From positions 1-22,796 of IMG/VR virus record IMGVR_UViG_3300029893_000072: 22,796 bases of DNA. One strand, given 5' to 3'. This DNA comes from a virus. A program made the position numbers and the translations under genes. The notes beneath the pieces are model-generated. The model searched no databases, had not been told where the DNA came from, and saw only the letters and a program-made list of their open reading frames with translations. Below are positions 1 through 7,936 of the stretch, one piece after another; within the stretch, counting starts at the first letter, position 1, and each line of letters starts with the position of its first letter.

Positions 1-1
1 C

Positions 2-3000
2 GATGATGTTGCAGCGCTGCAGAGTTTCGGCGCAGCTAAGCAGATTCGTCGCATGACGGGGAATCTAGCAGCTGAGCGGGAGCTTTCCAGGCTGGCCAAA
101 CTGTTCGCTAAAGATCCACTGAACGATGACCTGGCAGCACAGGTTGCTAACCTTGACAGCAAAGTACTTGGTTTAGTCGGTGAAGATGCAGGCCAGATGG
201 TACGGGGCGATAAGTTTCCTCGTCGTTTGGCAGACAGCTTGCGTGCTAACGAACGCATTCAAGTGTCCGGCCACACAGTGACTGCTGGCAAAACTACAAT
301 CAAGTTCAAGCCGGATGAGGCCTTCGACGTAGCTGCTGCCTCTGACCCTCTCAAAGTAGAAGCTCGCTACATCCTTGCTGAGCGGTCCGGGCCGCTGCTG
401 CCAGGCTCCACAATCTTCGAGAAGGATATTCCTTTCTTGGAGAAAGCGCTGCGCGAAGGTACAGCCGATATCAAGGTGCGTACTACTACAGGATACCTCA
501 AGAGCTTCTCCGGTAAGGAAGAGCTGTTTAGCTACATTAAGGATGTAAAAGAGAGAACCGCTTTTGAGCTTGCGCAGCGTGCGGCTAAGCCAACAAAGAC
601 AGAGCCTGCCGGTCTGCAAGAGCGTTTCACACAGCAAGAGATTGCACAGATGGTAAATGTGCGTAATTCATACTTAAGTGGGATGCGACAAGGTTCTGAT
701 ACTGAGAACCTGTTTGCGCGCTCTGCTTATCTGCAAGAGCTTCAGCGTCGTACAGGAAAGGCTACACTCCAGAACTTCGACGACATTCCATCTTACATCA
801 AGGTAGGCTACAAGCAAGAAATGCTGGCTGGCCTGGACGGCAATCAGCTGGAAGGTATGGCCCTGATTATGGAGAAGCAGAAGCTGCAACATCAGGCTGT
901 GGACAGGGTAGCCGCTTCGGCTCTTGGTTCTGAACTGTTTGACACATTTATCCCACTGTCTCAACGCGATGTGTTGCTGGCAGACACATATGGCGCCGGC
1001 CGGGGTATGCTCTCTTTTAGCTCTGGAGATCCTGGCAGCCTCGCATCTAAGGTGGAGTATCTGGGACAGCGTACAACAAAGGCTATCATCCAAAAGAGTG
1101 ATGAGCTTAAAGAGCGCATTACAGCTCCTCTGTGGAATCTTGGACAGAATACCACAGCTGCCCGTGAGTGGGCTGTTATCCACTCCAAAATCGCCAGCAG
1201 CTCTGAGGAATATGTGTTCGATTCCGCTACTAACAGCATCAGACTCAAGAAGTTTGTAGACTTTGAGGCCAAGGTTGCAGAGTACAAAAAAGCTGGCAAG
1301 GATGTATCAAAACTGACCCCGCCGTCAGTTGCAGAAGGTGTAGAGGCTGAGTTTAAAATCATTAACCAAGAAGTTATTGAGGCCATGCGCTCGTATGTGG
1401 ATGAAACAGCGCGACAGTATGGGTTCCAGGCAGCCTTGAAGCTCAGCAAAGAAGTTGATCCTCGTGTAATCTATCCTGTGCGACCTGATCCTGGTCGGTA
1501 TAAGTACTTTGCTTTTGTGCGAGACGACCATGTACTCGGAGAAGGTCGAACAAAGATGGTCTATGCTCAAACTGAGCAGGACCTGGCTACGCTTGTTAGC
1601 GAGATTGAGGCCAAGGGACCAAGCCACTGGACTGTGTACACAAAGAAGGACGCTGAGCGTTACTATAAGTCTATCGGACAGTTCGAGTTTGATAAGACGT
1701 TGCACGACGCATACTTCGATACTGAGTTCAAGCGGCGCGGCATTGCTGCACCTGTGCTGGTAGCTACTGACCCAACTAAGATTGTGGATGACACGCTTAA
1801 CATGCTGTTGCGGCGCGAGCGTGGCCTGGTGCGTGATGTAGTAGCTGCTAAATACGAACCGCAATTTAATGCGCTGCGGGCCTTGGGCGAGCAGTATACT
1901 CGTATCGGCACGTCTAAGTTCGGCTCTCAGTCATTGCTCGACTACGCTGAAAACACAGTTAAAAACCCATACGCTGATTATGTCAAGACAGCACTTGGCT
2001 ACGCTAAGCAGGAGGAATTTAAGTGGTGGTTCGGTCCGCAGGAATTTGTAGACCAAGCAATCACATCGCTTGCTGACAAATTGCGAGTCGGTGTGCGGGC
2101 AGCCAAGACTACTGATGATCTACTGGCCATCAATGCCGAGATGCAAAGATACGGCTACAACGGCTTGGCGTATGATGCTGTGCTTGAGCAGCTGGTGAAT
2201 CACACACTGCCGCGCTCTGTACTAAGTGACTTCGGCAAAAAAGCCAACGCTATCATGTCTGCGCTTACTCTGCGTACAGACTGGTTCAACGCAGCTAATA
2301 ACATCATCGGTTCACATGTCCTTCTGTATAGTCAGATGGATGAGATTATCAAGAAGCTGCGAGTTGCTGCCCCTGATGATCTGCGACAGCTAGCTGGTGT
2401 GACTGTGGCTGGGACAGATGATTGGGTTGTTTCCCCTACCAAGCTACACGGCAACGCTATTAAAGCCTTCTGGAAAGATCGACTCGATCCGGGCAGCCCG
2501 CTGCACAAGATGTTTAAGCAGCATGGCTTCATCACAACTATCACTGATCAGCAGCGGCACGTGTTGGATGACCTAACACTTCTCGGTACAGAGACAGTGC
2601 AACAAGCCAACGGAAGGATTGCAGCTGCTCATAGCAAAGCTACCAAGATGCTTGAAGCTGCTGAGAAAGCTACAGGCAACCTGTTTGCGGAAGAGTATAA
2701 CAGGTTCGTTGCAGCTCACATGGCAAAAGAGTTGGGCGAGCTGGCAGTCGCCAAGGGTGTAATGCACAGCGATGACCTGTTGCCGCTGATAAATACATTT
2801 GTTAATCGCACGCAAGGTAACTACATTGCGTCACAGCGGCCCGCCCTGTTGCAAGGGCCTGTCGGTCAGCTTATGGGGCTGTTCCAGACTTATCAGTTCA
2901 CGCTGCTTCAGAATCTGTTGCGTAATGTCAGCGAAGGTAATGTTAAAACTTTGGCTCTGATGGCCGGCCTGCAAGGCACTATTTACGGTATGAATGGTAT

Positions 3001-3826
3001 GCCAGCTTTCAATGCCATCAATACTTATATACTTGGCCAAGCTGCCGGCAACCCTGAGTTTAAAGATGTACATTACCACGCATACAGTGTACTTAATAAA
3101 GACGCGGCCGAGTGGTTGATGTATGGAGCGGCTGCAAACTTGACAGGTACTAACCTGTATGTGCGCGGCGATATTAACCCACGCCAAGCTACTGTTGTTC
3201 CTACTACACTGGAGGAGCTGCCTATCTATGGCGGCTTTGCTAAGACATTCAACGGACTTAAAACAATGCTGCAGGGTGTTGAGGGTGGCGGCGATGTCTG
3301 GCAGAGTTTCCTTAGCGGTATCGAACACGGCTCTGTTAATCGGCCCCTGCAAGGCTTGGCACAGGTAGCTCGTGGCTTCAGTACGCCAGATGCCACTGTA
3401 TACAGCACTTCAGCGAAGGGCAACATTATCTATGAAAATGATCTGTTGAGCTTGGCCTCGCTCGCTCGTCTCGGTGGAGCTAAACCATTCGATGAAGCTG
3501 TGCTGCGTGACTTGGCTGTTCGTACTCAAGCCTACGAAAGCGCACAGAAGGCTCGCACAGAGGCACTGTATGGTGCAATCAAGAGCACAGTCAGGGCCGG
3601 CGGTGTTCCTACGCTTGACCAGCTTGAACGATTTACGAGTCAGTTTGTGAATCTTGGGTTTGATCAGGAAGATTTCAGCAAGAAGGTTATCAGCTTGTAT
3701 CAAGATACAAACACAACTCAAGCGGACAGACTGGCCGAGGAACTACGTAGCCCTGCTATGCAAAAACTGCAACAACTTATGACTGCGCCCGATCCCACAA
3801 CTTCACTCTATGAAGGAGAATTGTAA
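2..3826 (+). CDS. C-terminal part of giant virion/injected protein (5'-truncated)
   Basis: The frame is open from the first complete codon at position 2 with no stop before the Met at 53, and no Shine-Dalgarno site precedes that Met, so the gene very probably starts outside the window. At least 1274 residues are visible. Long stretches are charged and look helical, and a more hydrophobic segment lies about 935-1005 residues after Met53 (LMGLFQTYQFTLLQNLL, then TLALMAGLQGTIYGMNG). I see no catalytic motif I trust. Very large proteins just upstream of fibre or spike genes are known in podoviruses as internal virion proteins ejected with the DNA, often with lysozyme or polyvalent (DarB-like) domains nearer the N-terminus. 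That role is inferred from size and position. The stop codon TAA shares one base with the next ATG (TAATG), and AAGGAGAA at 3813-3820 in its last codons is the ribosome site of the next gene, so the two are translationally coupled. Confidence 0.75.
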   Translation, partial: DDVAALQSFGAAKQIRRMTGNLAAERELSRLAKLFAKDPLNDDLAAQVANLDSKVLGLVGEDAGQMVRGDKFPRRLADSLRANERIQVSGHTVTAGKTTIKFKPDEAFDVAAASDPLKVEARYILAERSGPLLPGSTIFEKDIPFLEKALREGTADIKVRTTTGYLKSFSGKEELFSYIKDVKERTAFELAQRAAKPTKTEPAGLQERFTQQEIAQMVNVRNSYLSGMRQGSDTENLFARSAYLQELQRRTGKATLQNFDDIPSYIKVGYKQEMLAGLDGNQLEGMALIMEKQKLQHQAVDRVAASALGSELFDTFIPLSQRDVLLADTYGAGRGMLSFSSGDPGSLASKVEYLGQRTTKAIIQKSDELKERITAPLWNLGQNTTAAREWAVIHSKIASSSEEYVFDSATNSIRLKKFVDFEAKVAEYKKAGKDVSKLTPPSVAEGVEAEFKIINQEVIEAMRSYVDETARQYGFQAALKLSKEVDPRVIYPVRPDPGRYKYFAFVRDDHVLGEGRTKMVYAQTEQDLATLVSEIEAKGPSHWTVYTKKDAERYYKSIGQFEFDKTLHDAYFDTEFKRRGIAAPVLVATDPTKIVDDTLNMLLRRERGLVRDVVAAKYEPQFNALRALGEQYTRIGTSKFGSQSLLDYAENTVKNPYADYVKTALGYAKQEEFKWWFGPQEFVDQAITSLADKLRVGVRAAKTTDDLLAINAEMQRYGYNGLAYDAVLEQLVNHTLPRSVLSDFGKKANAIMSALTLRTDWFNAANNIIGSHVLLYSQMDEIIKKLRVAAPDDLRQLAGVTVAGTDDWVVSPTKLHGNAIKAFWKDRLDPGSPLHKMFKQHGFITTITDQQRHVLDDLTLLGTETVQQANGRIAAAHSKATKMLEAAEKATGNLFAEEYNRFVAAHMAKELGELAVAKGVMHSDDLLPLINTFVNRTQGNYIASQRPALLQGPVGQLMGLFQTYQFTLLQNLLRNVSEGNVKTLALMAGLQGTIYGMNGMPAFNAINTYILGQAAGNPEFKDVHYHAYSVLNKDAAEWLMYGAAANLTGTNLYVRGDINPRQATVVPTTLEELPIYGGFAKTFNGLKTMLQGVEGGGDVWQSFLSGIEHGSVNRPLQGLAQVARGFSTPDATVYSTSAKGNIIYENDLLSLASLARLGGAKPFDEAVLRDLAVRTQAYESAQKARTEALYGAIKSTVRAGGVPTLDQLERFTSQFVNLGFDQEDFSKKVISLYQDTNTTQADRLAEELRSPAMQKLQQLMTAPDPTTSLYEGEL

Positions 3827-4131
3827 TGTCAACATCTCTTATTATGCAAGCATCCGTAAAAGTACCGGCTACCGGAGGTACTAGCGAACGACTTGATGTA
3901 TCTAGCACAGCTGTGCAGTCTTCAACATTCAGTAATAACACAACAGCTTTTGTTGTGTGTGATGTTGACGTATATGTGCGGCAAGGTGTATCCCCTGTTG
4001 CTGTAGCTAGTGGGGTAGATGTATTCTTGCCCGCAGGATCTTGGAGGCTCGACGGTATTTTGGATGAAAATAAGTTGAGCTTTGTAACTACTGGCGATGT
4101 TGGCACAGTTCACATCACACCGGGCGCATAG
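3826..4131 (+). CDS. small virion-associated protein, 101 aa
   Basis: The start ATG overlaps the stop of the giant protein and is preceded by AAGGAGAA seven bases or so upstream. The protein is beta-rich, Thr/Val/Ser-rich and has few charges. Its middle reads VCDVDVYVRQGVSPVAVASG followed by VFLPAGSWRLDG and a late VGTVHITPG. This pattern (a polar molecule with 'D.YVR.G..P.......FLPAG.W') resembles small phage proteins of about 100 residues found next to capsid, decoration or fibre genes. That is family resemblance by eye, not a search result. It lies in the late structural block and is probably a minor virion or decoration-type component; a non-structural role cannot be excluded. Confidence 0.7.
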   Translation: MSTSLIMQASVKVPATGGTSERLDVSSTAVQSSTFSNNTTAFVVCDVDVYVRQGVSPVAVASGVDVFLPAGSWRLDGILDENKLSFVTTGDVGTVHITPGA

Positions 4132-4140
4132 GAGAATTAA

Positions 4141-4605
4141 ATGGCCGCTGGAAACTTTACACTCTTTCGTGCCAACTTGGACGATATTCGTATGCAGGAC
4201 TTGGTGGGTGCAACTGTCAAGATTGCACTTGTCACATCTTCTTACACACCTGACACAACTAACACAGGTAACAGCTTGTGGGCTGATGTGAGCGCCAACG
4301 AAATTGCTGGTGGGAATGGCTACACCACTGGCGGAGCGACACTTGGTGGAGCCGCTGTAAATGCTGTAACAAATGGCTTCGCTTTCGATACCAATGATGC
4401 TACCTGGAACGCATCTGGTGGTAATATTCCTGCTTGGCGTTATGCTGTTATGTACGTGTCTGGCACGCTGTGGGGTAAAGTTAATCCGCTGATTGGGTAC
4501 TTTGTTGGAGACAACACTCCCGCAGACATTCCTGCCACCGCCTCTGGCAACCCTCTGACTGTGGCAGCTCCGGCAGCTGGTTGGTTCAGCGCTACACAAG
4601 CATAA
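4141..4605 (+). CDS. putative virion/appendage protein, 154 aa
   Basis: ATG at 4141 follows AGGAG that overlaps the previous stop (tag at 4129-4131), nine bases away from that stop, so it is in the same operon. The protein is Ala/Gly/Thr/Asn-rich with few charges. It opens MAAGNFTLFRANLDDIRMQD and continues with KIALVTSSYTPDTTNTG, WADVSANEIAGGNGYTTGG and NIPAWRYAVMYVSGTLWGKV. Proteins with the combination 'LVTSSYTPd... W.dvs.nEi.g.GYt.GG..L' are common in phage tail and head regions, where they are annotated as structural or hypothetical. No enzyme motif is seen. I infer a virion or fibre-associated role from composition and from its place between a giant virion protein and a beta-helix protein. 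Confidence 0.72.
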   Translation: MAAGNFTLFRANLDDIRMQDLVGATVKIALVTSSYTPDTTNTGNSLWADVSANEIAGGNGYTTGGATLGGAAVNAVTNGFAFDTNDATWNASGGNIPAWRYAVMYVSGTLWGKVNPLIGYFVGDNTPADIPATASGNPLTVAAPAAGWFSATQA

Positions 4606-4626
4606 TACACCTCTCGGAGCGTAGAT

Positions 4627-4848
4627 ATGCCAATCCTACAAAGCACCTTTACGTCCACTGTGCAGGCAGATGGCTCTCGCTCTGTGCATGAGCGTCACAT
4701 GGACCACAACGGCAAGACCTACGACATCCAGTATTTTGCGCCTGAATCTATGGATGTTGATTTGGTTTTGTCTGAGCGTGCTGCACGACTTGGTGCTGAG
4801 ATTGGATTAATTGCCAGCGGCCGCGCTGCTCAGATTCTTGGAGGCTAA
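4627..4848 (+). CDS. small protein of the late operon, 73 aa
   Basis: ATG at 4627 is preceded by CGGAG about eight bases upstream, 21 bases after the previous stop. The protein begins MPILQSTFTSTVQADGSRSV and carries HERHMDHNGKTYDIQYFAP, then ESMDVDLVLSERAARLGAEI ending in ASGRAAQILGG. The N-terminal half looks like beta strands and the C-terminal half like an amphipathic helix. I do not recognise a named family, although short proteins with an 'H.D.nGk.Y...Y.A' core are often found among phage tail genes. Its final codons supply the GGAGG site for the next gene, so translation of the two is coupled. Function unknown; a chaperone or structural role is possible. Confidence 0.65.
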   Translation: MPILQSTFTSTVQADGSRSVHERHMDHNGKTYDIQYFAPESMDVDLVLSERAARLGAEIGLIASGRAAQILGG

Positions 4849-4851
4849 TAA

Positions 4852-6195
4852 ATGGCTACCTATTATCTGTGGAGCGATGCTTCAGGCGCTGCAAACGGCT
4901 CAAGTTGGACAGATGCGTTTACTACACTTGAATCAGCGATTGCAGCAGCAATAGCATCTGGTGATATAATCAAGGTCCACAAAACTCATGTTGAACAGCT
5001 GTCTGTAGATACAACATATGTCTGCCAAAACAACATCTCAATTGTTTGTGTAGACAAAGACAACAGCGACGCACTGGCAGAGATGGACGGAAGTACTGGA
5101 TACATCGGACATCTAACTCTCAGTAGACATGTTATTTTACAAGGTGCGTACAAGGTGTACGTGTACGGTCTTGCGCTGGTAGTGGCGGGTACCACAGCAA
5201 AGAACTTAGGTGTCGGTACAGGTACGACTGGAAGCTTTGTTGTAGAGAGGTGCAAACTGTGGTCTCTGAACACAGCAGTCTCTCCCTTTATCTACTTTGG
5301 CAATACAGGAACCGTCACAAGAAACTTCATCCGTGTTAAGGACTCTGAATTCAGATTTGGAGGTGGTGGAACCAGTAGGAGGATCGACATTGCGGCCAGG
5401 GTTGAATTGATAGATTGCTGGCTGCATTCCAGTTCAGGTCAACCAACAGGTGGTATGTTCCAAATCAACGTCCGTAACGGCGCTCTGCTGAGTGAGGGCT
5501 GCGACTGGTCAGTTCTAGGAGCGAATCCGCTAGTAAACATAGCTGGAGGATCTGACGAAGCGGTGTTCGTAAACTGCAAACTAGGTTCCGGATTCATCGG
5601 GATCACTGGTGCATCTGTAAACACAAAGGCGGATGGATCCCTGCTACTACTAAATTGCTCCTCTGGAGATACACACTACCACCTTGGGCACTTTGACGCA
5701 ATTGGCAGCACTGTCATCGAGACCGGAATCTATGCCAATGACGGTGCCAGTCCTGATGGTGGAACTACCCGCACAAGTTGGAAGATTACGACCACAGCTT
5801 ATGCCACATACTACCAGCCTTATATCTCTCCTTGGATTGACAAGTACCACTCCGGAACTTCTGCAATCACACCGTATCTGGAAATCTTGAGGGATGGCTC
5901 AACAACAGCATTCCAAGACGATGAGGTATGGGGTGAGTTTAGCTACCAAGGTACGAGCGGCAGTACGCAATCCACTATAGTTTCGGATCGGATGACACTG
6001 CTTGGCACTCCTGCAAACCAGACAGCCAGTTCAAAGACAGTTTCTGACTGGACTGGAGAGAGTGCTTCAGCGTGGACTGGGCAGCTTGCACCGTTGGCCG
6101 CAATTACTCCAGCAGAAGTTGGCTATCTTCGAGCTCGGGTATGTGTTGGCGAGCCGTCAACCACAGTGTATGTGGATCCTCAGATCAGGACATAA
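4852..6195 (+). CDS. beta-helix appendage / tailspike-like protein, 447 aa
   Basis: ATG at 4852 follows GGAGG (4840-4844 region) inside the end of the previous gene. The N-terminus (YYLWSDASGAANGSSWTDAF then TLESAIAAAIASGDII) has the typical first turn of right-handed parallel beta-helix proteins, where 'G..G..W..a..tl..Ai' precedes stacked rungs. Residues of roughly 50-290 are short beta strands with many Asn/Ser/Thr/Gly turns, as in spike and fibre proteins. The C-terminal 150 residues differ: a beta-sandwich-like stretch ending PAEVGYLRARVCVGEP and TTVYVDPQIRT. No glycosidase residues can be assigned by eye. Position after the virion genes and before a repeat protein fits a receptor-binding or surface appendage. 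Alternatives are a capsid appendage or fibre accessory; host specificity cannot be read from the sequence. Confidence 0.78.
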   Translation: MATYYLWSDASGAANGSSWTDAFTTLESAIAAAIASGDIIKVHKTHVEQLSVDTTYVCQNNISIVCVDKDNSDALAEMDGSTGYIGHLTLSRHVILQGAYKVYVYGLALVVAGTTAKNLGVGTGTTGSFVVERCKLWSLNTAVSPFIYFGNTGTVTRNFIRVKDSEFRFGGGGTSRRIDIAARVELIDCWLHSSSGQPTGGMFQINVRNGALLSEGCDWSVLGANPLVNIAGGSDEAVFVNCKLGSGFIGITGASVNTKADGSLLLLNCSSGDTHYHLGHFDAIGSTVIETGIYANDGASPDGGTTRTSWKITTTAYATYYQPYISPWIDKYHSGTSAITPYLEILRDGSTTAFQDDEVWGEFSYQGTSGSTQSTIVSDRMTLLGTPANQTASSKTVSDWTGESASAWTGQLAPLAAITPAEVGYLRARVCVGEPSTTVYVDPQIRT

Positions 6196-6198
6196 ACC

Positions 6199-6774
6199 AT
6201 GGCGCTAATTAGAGTTACACCTACTGGCTGGCTTGAAGAGACAGGAACACGAACAGGTGTAACTCCTACAGGTTGGCAAACAGAGGTACAGAGCCAAGGC
6301 AGTGGAACAACTGTGCTGGCTGCAGCCGGGGCCTACGTCTTTACTGGCTCTGCTCCAAGTATCTCAGCGCCCCTCACAGTAACAGCTGCTACACCTGGCT
6401 CGTATTATTACTTAGGTGGCCAACCTGACATTTCCCAGTCAAGTTCAGTTCAAGCTCTGGTTGGTGGCTACATCTTTGCAGGAGCAGTTCCAGCTGTACA
6501 GCAGCACAGAACTGTGCAAGCAGCTGCTGGTTCTGTGGTATTTACTGGCGGGCTGCCGGCAATCAACTCCCAACTTGTAGTCACCCCAGAGCCTGGCGCA
6601 CTCACATATCTGGGCGCGACTCCTGGTGTGCAGTATGTACGAACAGTACAAGCAGCTTCTGGTAATTATGCGTATCTTGGCCGGGTGCCTCGTGTGCAGC
6701 AAGGTATTCCTACAACTCCAGCCCACAGAGGGCCAGGTGTTAGGTTGAACGAGGCATTGCAGTTGAAGTTGTAG
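6199..6774 (+). CDS. repeat-built appendage protein, 191 aa
   Basis: ATG at 6199 lies three bases after the previous stop, with AGGA about 11 bases upstream. Residues 4-27 hold two copies of a VTPTGW motif spaced 15 residues apart. Residues 38-170 are six back-to-back repeats of 22 residues (the second has 23) with the pattern TVqAaaGxYxFxGxxPxvq. The last 20 residues (PAHRGPGVRLNEALQLKL region) are a distinct tail. Repeats with 'GxYxxTGxxa' are widespread in phage structural proteins and host surface proteins and usually form small beta units. As the last gene before the terminator, right after a beta-helix protein, it is probably a fibre, spike tip or decoration protein. The function is inferred. 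Confidence 0.72.
   Translation: MALIRVTPTGWLEETGTRTGVTPTGWQTEVQSQGSGTTVLAAAGAYVFTGSAPSISAPLTVTAATPGSYYYLGGQPDISQSSSVQALVGGYIFAGAVPAVQQHRTVQAAAGSVVFTGGLPAINSQLVVTPEPGALTYLGATPGVQYVRTVQAASGNYAYLGRVPRVQQGIPTTPAHRGPGVRLNEALQLKL
6310..6708 (+). repeat. six tandem 22-residue protein repeats
   Basis: Within the 191-residue protein, units start at residues 38, 60, 83, 105, 127 and 149. Each has the order TV.A..G, aromatic or aliphatic pair, (T/L/A)G, x2, P, x, hydrophobic. The DNA copies have diverged (units are recognisable in protein but not identical in bases), so this is an old expansion kept by selection rather than a recent duplication. Confidence 0.85.
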
Positions 6775-6799
6775 CAACTAGACTGCGCAGAGAGCAGAC

Positions 6800-6841
6800 A
6801 AAAAGAAACCCGGAACCGCAAGGAACCGGGTTTTTGTTTTT
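6800..6841. terminator. bidirectional rho-independent terminator
   Basis: AAACCCGG (6806-6813) pairs with CCGGGTTT (6826-6833); an inner CC/GG pair closes a GCAA tetraloop across an AA/AA internal bulge. The hairpin is followed by TTTTTGTTTTTT on the plus strand and is preceded by AAAAAG (6800-6805), which is a T-run on the minus strand. It sits between the last late gene (stop at 6774) and the end of the leftward replication block (6857), so it can stop both convergent transcripts. Confidence 0.92.
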
Positions 6842-6856
6842 CTAGCTGCAACCTTG

Positions 6857-7429
6857 CTACCTATAGTGTTCTTCCAAGATGCGCTTCAAGTGAATTGCTT
6901 CGTTTACAGCGTCATCCAAGGCATAGTGCTTTGTGCCGACAAATGGACCCATAGCTACACCATCATACAGCTGAGCCAGTGTGCGATAGTTGCAGTTATG
7001 TCTGAAATCCCACGGAAGCGGCCTTCCAAACTGATTTGCTAAGTGCCCAAGAATCTTGTTGTCAAAGTCATTGCCATTACCCCACACATACAGCTTGTTG
7101 AAGTCATCGCCACAGTACTCTCGCAGCCAGCCATAAAAGTCAATGAGAACTTCTTGTACAGGCAGTGTGTCTGAAGTAGCTGCCACATACACTGCCCGTG
7201 GTTGTGAGTTCCACCAGCGCAATGTGCTATCTGACCGCGACCGCTGCGGTTGTTCACCTACGTCAAAGGTTTCATAGAAGTGATGCATCTCAGGACTATA
7301 CTCTGCTGTGCTCCAATTAAACAAGGCAGCTCCAAGTGACAGTACAACAGCATCTTCATCTGTACCAAGTGTTTCGATATCAATCACACAATGCACAGCT
7401 TGCGAGAAAGGTACGCGAGTCTTAGCCAT
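6857..7429 (-). CDS. DEDDh 3'-5' exonuclease, 190 aa
   Basis: A complete RNase H-fold exonuclease of the DnaQ-like DEDDh class. Motif I is VIDIETLGT (Asp17, Glu19), motif II is in VWGNGNDFDNKIL (Asp121/Asp123), and motif III is HYALDDA (His168, Asp172/173). The HNCNYRTLAQL segment before motif III (with the Cys-Asn-Tyr-Arg-Thr pattern) is typical of the Rv2179c-like exoribonuclease family common in phages. Two metal ions held by these acidic residues would cut nucleotides from 3' ends of RNA or DNA. AAGGGG lies upstream of the ATG. As the last gene of the leftward block it may trim RNA or DNA ends in replication or recycle nucleotides. The polymerase in this window has its own exonuclease domain, so this is an additional enzyme. 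The class is sure; the in vivo substrate is not. Confidence 0.9.
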   Translation of the reverse strand: MAKTRVPFSQAVHCVIDIETLGTDEDAVVLSLGAALFNWSTAEYSPEMHHFYETFDVGEQPQRSRSDSTLRWWNSQPRAVYVAATSDTLPVQEVLIDFYGWLREYCGDDFNKLYVWGNGNDFDNKILGHLANQFGRPLPWDFRHNCNYRTLAQLYDGVAMGPFVGTKHYALDDAVNEAIHLKRILEEHYR

Positions 7430-7450
7430 TTTATTACCCCTTACAGTTTA

Positions 7451-7484
7451 GTTCAAGAGCTAGTTCAAGAGCTAGGTCAAGAGG
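7451..7484. repeat. 12-bp tandem repeat, about 2.8 copies
   Basis: GTTCAAGAGCTA occurs twice in a row, followed by a partly changed third copy (GGTCAAGAGG). The repeat includes the stop codon of the 84-residue gene (7472-7474) and runs into the gap before the exonuclease gene. Confidence 0.88.
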
Positions 7485-7726
7485 ATGCCAGACCTACGAA
7501 TCACCAGCTTGTCAATCAATAGCTCCACAAGTCCATGAATATCTCCAGGTTCGTAGTAGCCATCAACAATGATATTAAACTCAGCTGCCAACGTTGCAAG
7601 TTGCTCAGTCCAAGTTCCTCCACTCTCGGCCACTCGTATGAGCTTGTCTTGCAGATCAGGATGATTACACAGCTCACGCTGTAATTCAACAAAAGCTTGT
7701 GGAATATAAATCTTTCTAATTGCCAT
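7472..7726 (-). CDS. small protein of unknown function, 84 aa
   Basis: I place the start at ATG 7726 (MAIRKIYIPQAF) rather than at an in-frame ATG 33 bases upstream (7759), because AAGGA lies ten bases before 7726 and nothing resembling a ribosome site lies before 7759. The gene overlaps the 3' end of the upstream zinc-ribbon gene by 11 bases. The protein is mostly helical, with DLQDKLIRVAESG, EQLATLAAEFNIIVDGYYEP and a C-terminal LVELLIDKLVIRRSG. I see no metal, nucleotide-binding or catalytic motif and do not recognise the family. It is co-transcribed with nucleotide and replication genes, so it probably has an accessory role there. The last three codons lie inside a tandem repeat. Confidence 0.65.
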   Translation of the reverse strand: MAIRKIYIPQAFVELQRELCNHPDLQDKLIRVAESGGTWTEQLATLAAEFNIIVDGYYEPGDIHGLVELLIDKLVIRRSGILLT

Positions 7727-7922
7727 CTTGCACCAATCCTTTCTTAGTTGCGCAGGCATTGCAGTACCATACTTGGTTCTTACCTTCGTTGTAGGTTACA
7801 TACATACCTGCCTTCCTCGGCTTGAACTGTTTACATACTTTACAGAATAGGTCTGGCCTGTAGCAAGCAGCTGCGTGTTCTTGCTTACGCTTGCGTTCCT
7901 GCTCTGGTGTCTCGTGTTTCAT
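7716..7922 (-). CDS. zinc-ribbon protein, 68 aa
   Basis: Two CxxC pairs, FCKVCKQFKPR and YCNACATKKG, are separated by about 22 residues with a basic linker, which is the layout of a small zinc ribbon. The N-terminus (ETPEQERKRKQEHAAAC) is a highly charged helix. Such phage proteins are often annotated as zinc-finger or HNH-like; no HNH histidines are seen here, so I do not call a nuclease. Start ATG at 7922 lies 14 bases after the stop of the upstream deaminase gene, with AGGT as a weak ribosome site. Likely a nucleic-acid-binding or protein-binding accessory factor of the replication block. Confidence 0.72.
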   Translation of the reverse strand: MKHETPEQERKRKQEHAAACYRPDLFCKVCKQFKPRKAGMYVTYNEGKNQVWYCNACATKKGLVQDGN

Positions 7923-7936
7923 GCTTACCTAACCTG

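Noticed and set aside
674-2051. Several 60-180 residue ORFs antisense to or in other frames of the giant protein
   Set aside because: They are Cys/Leu/Ser-rich shadow translations with no ribosome site, inside a continuous long frame.
7727-7759. Upstream in-frame start of the 84-residue gene
   Set aside because: No ribosome site before 7759; the 7726 start has AAGGA at a suitable distance.
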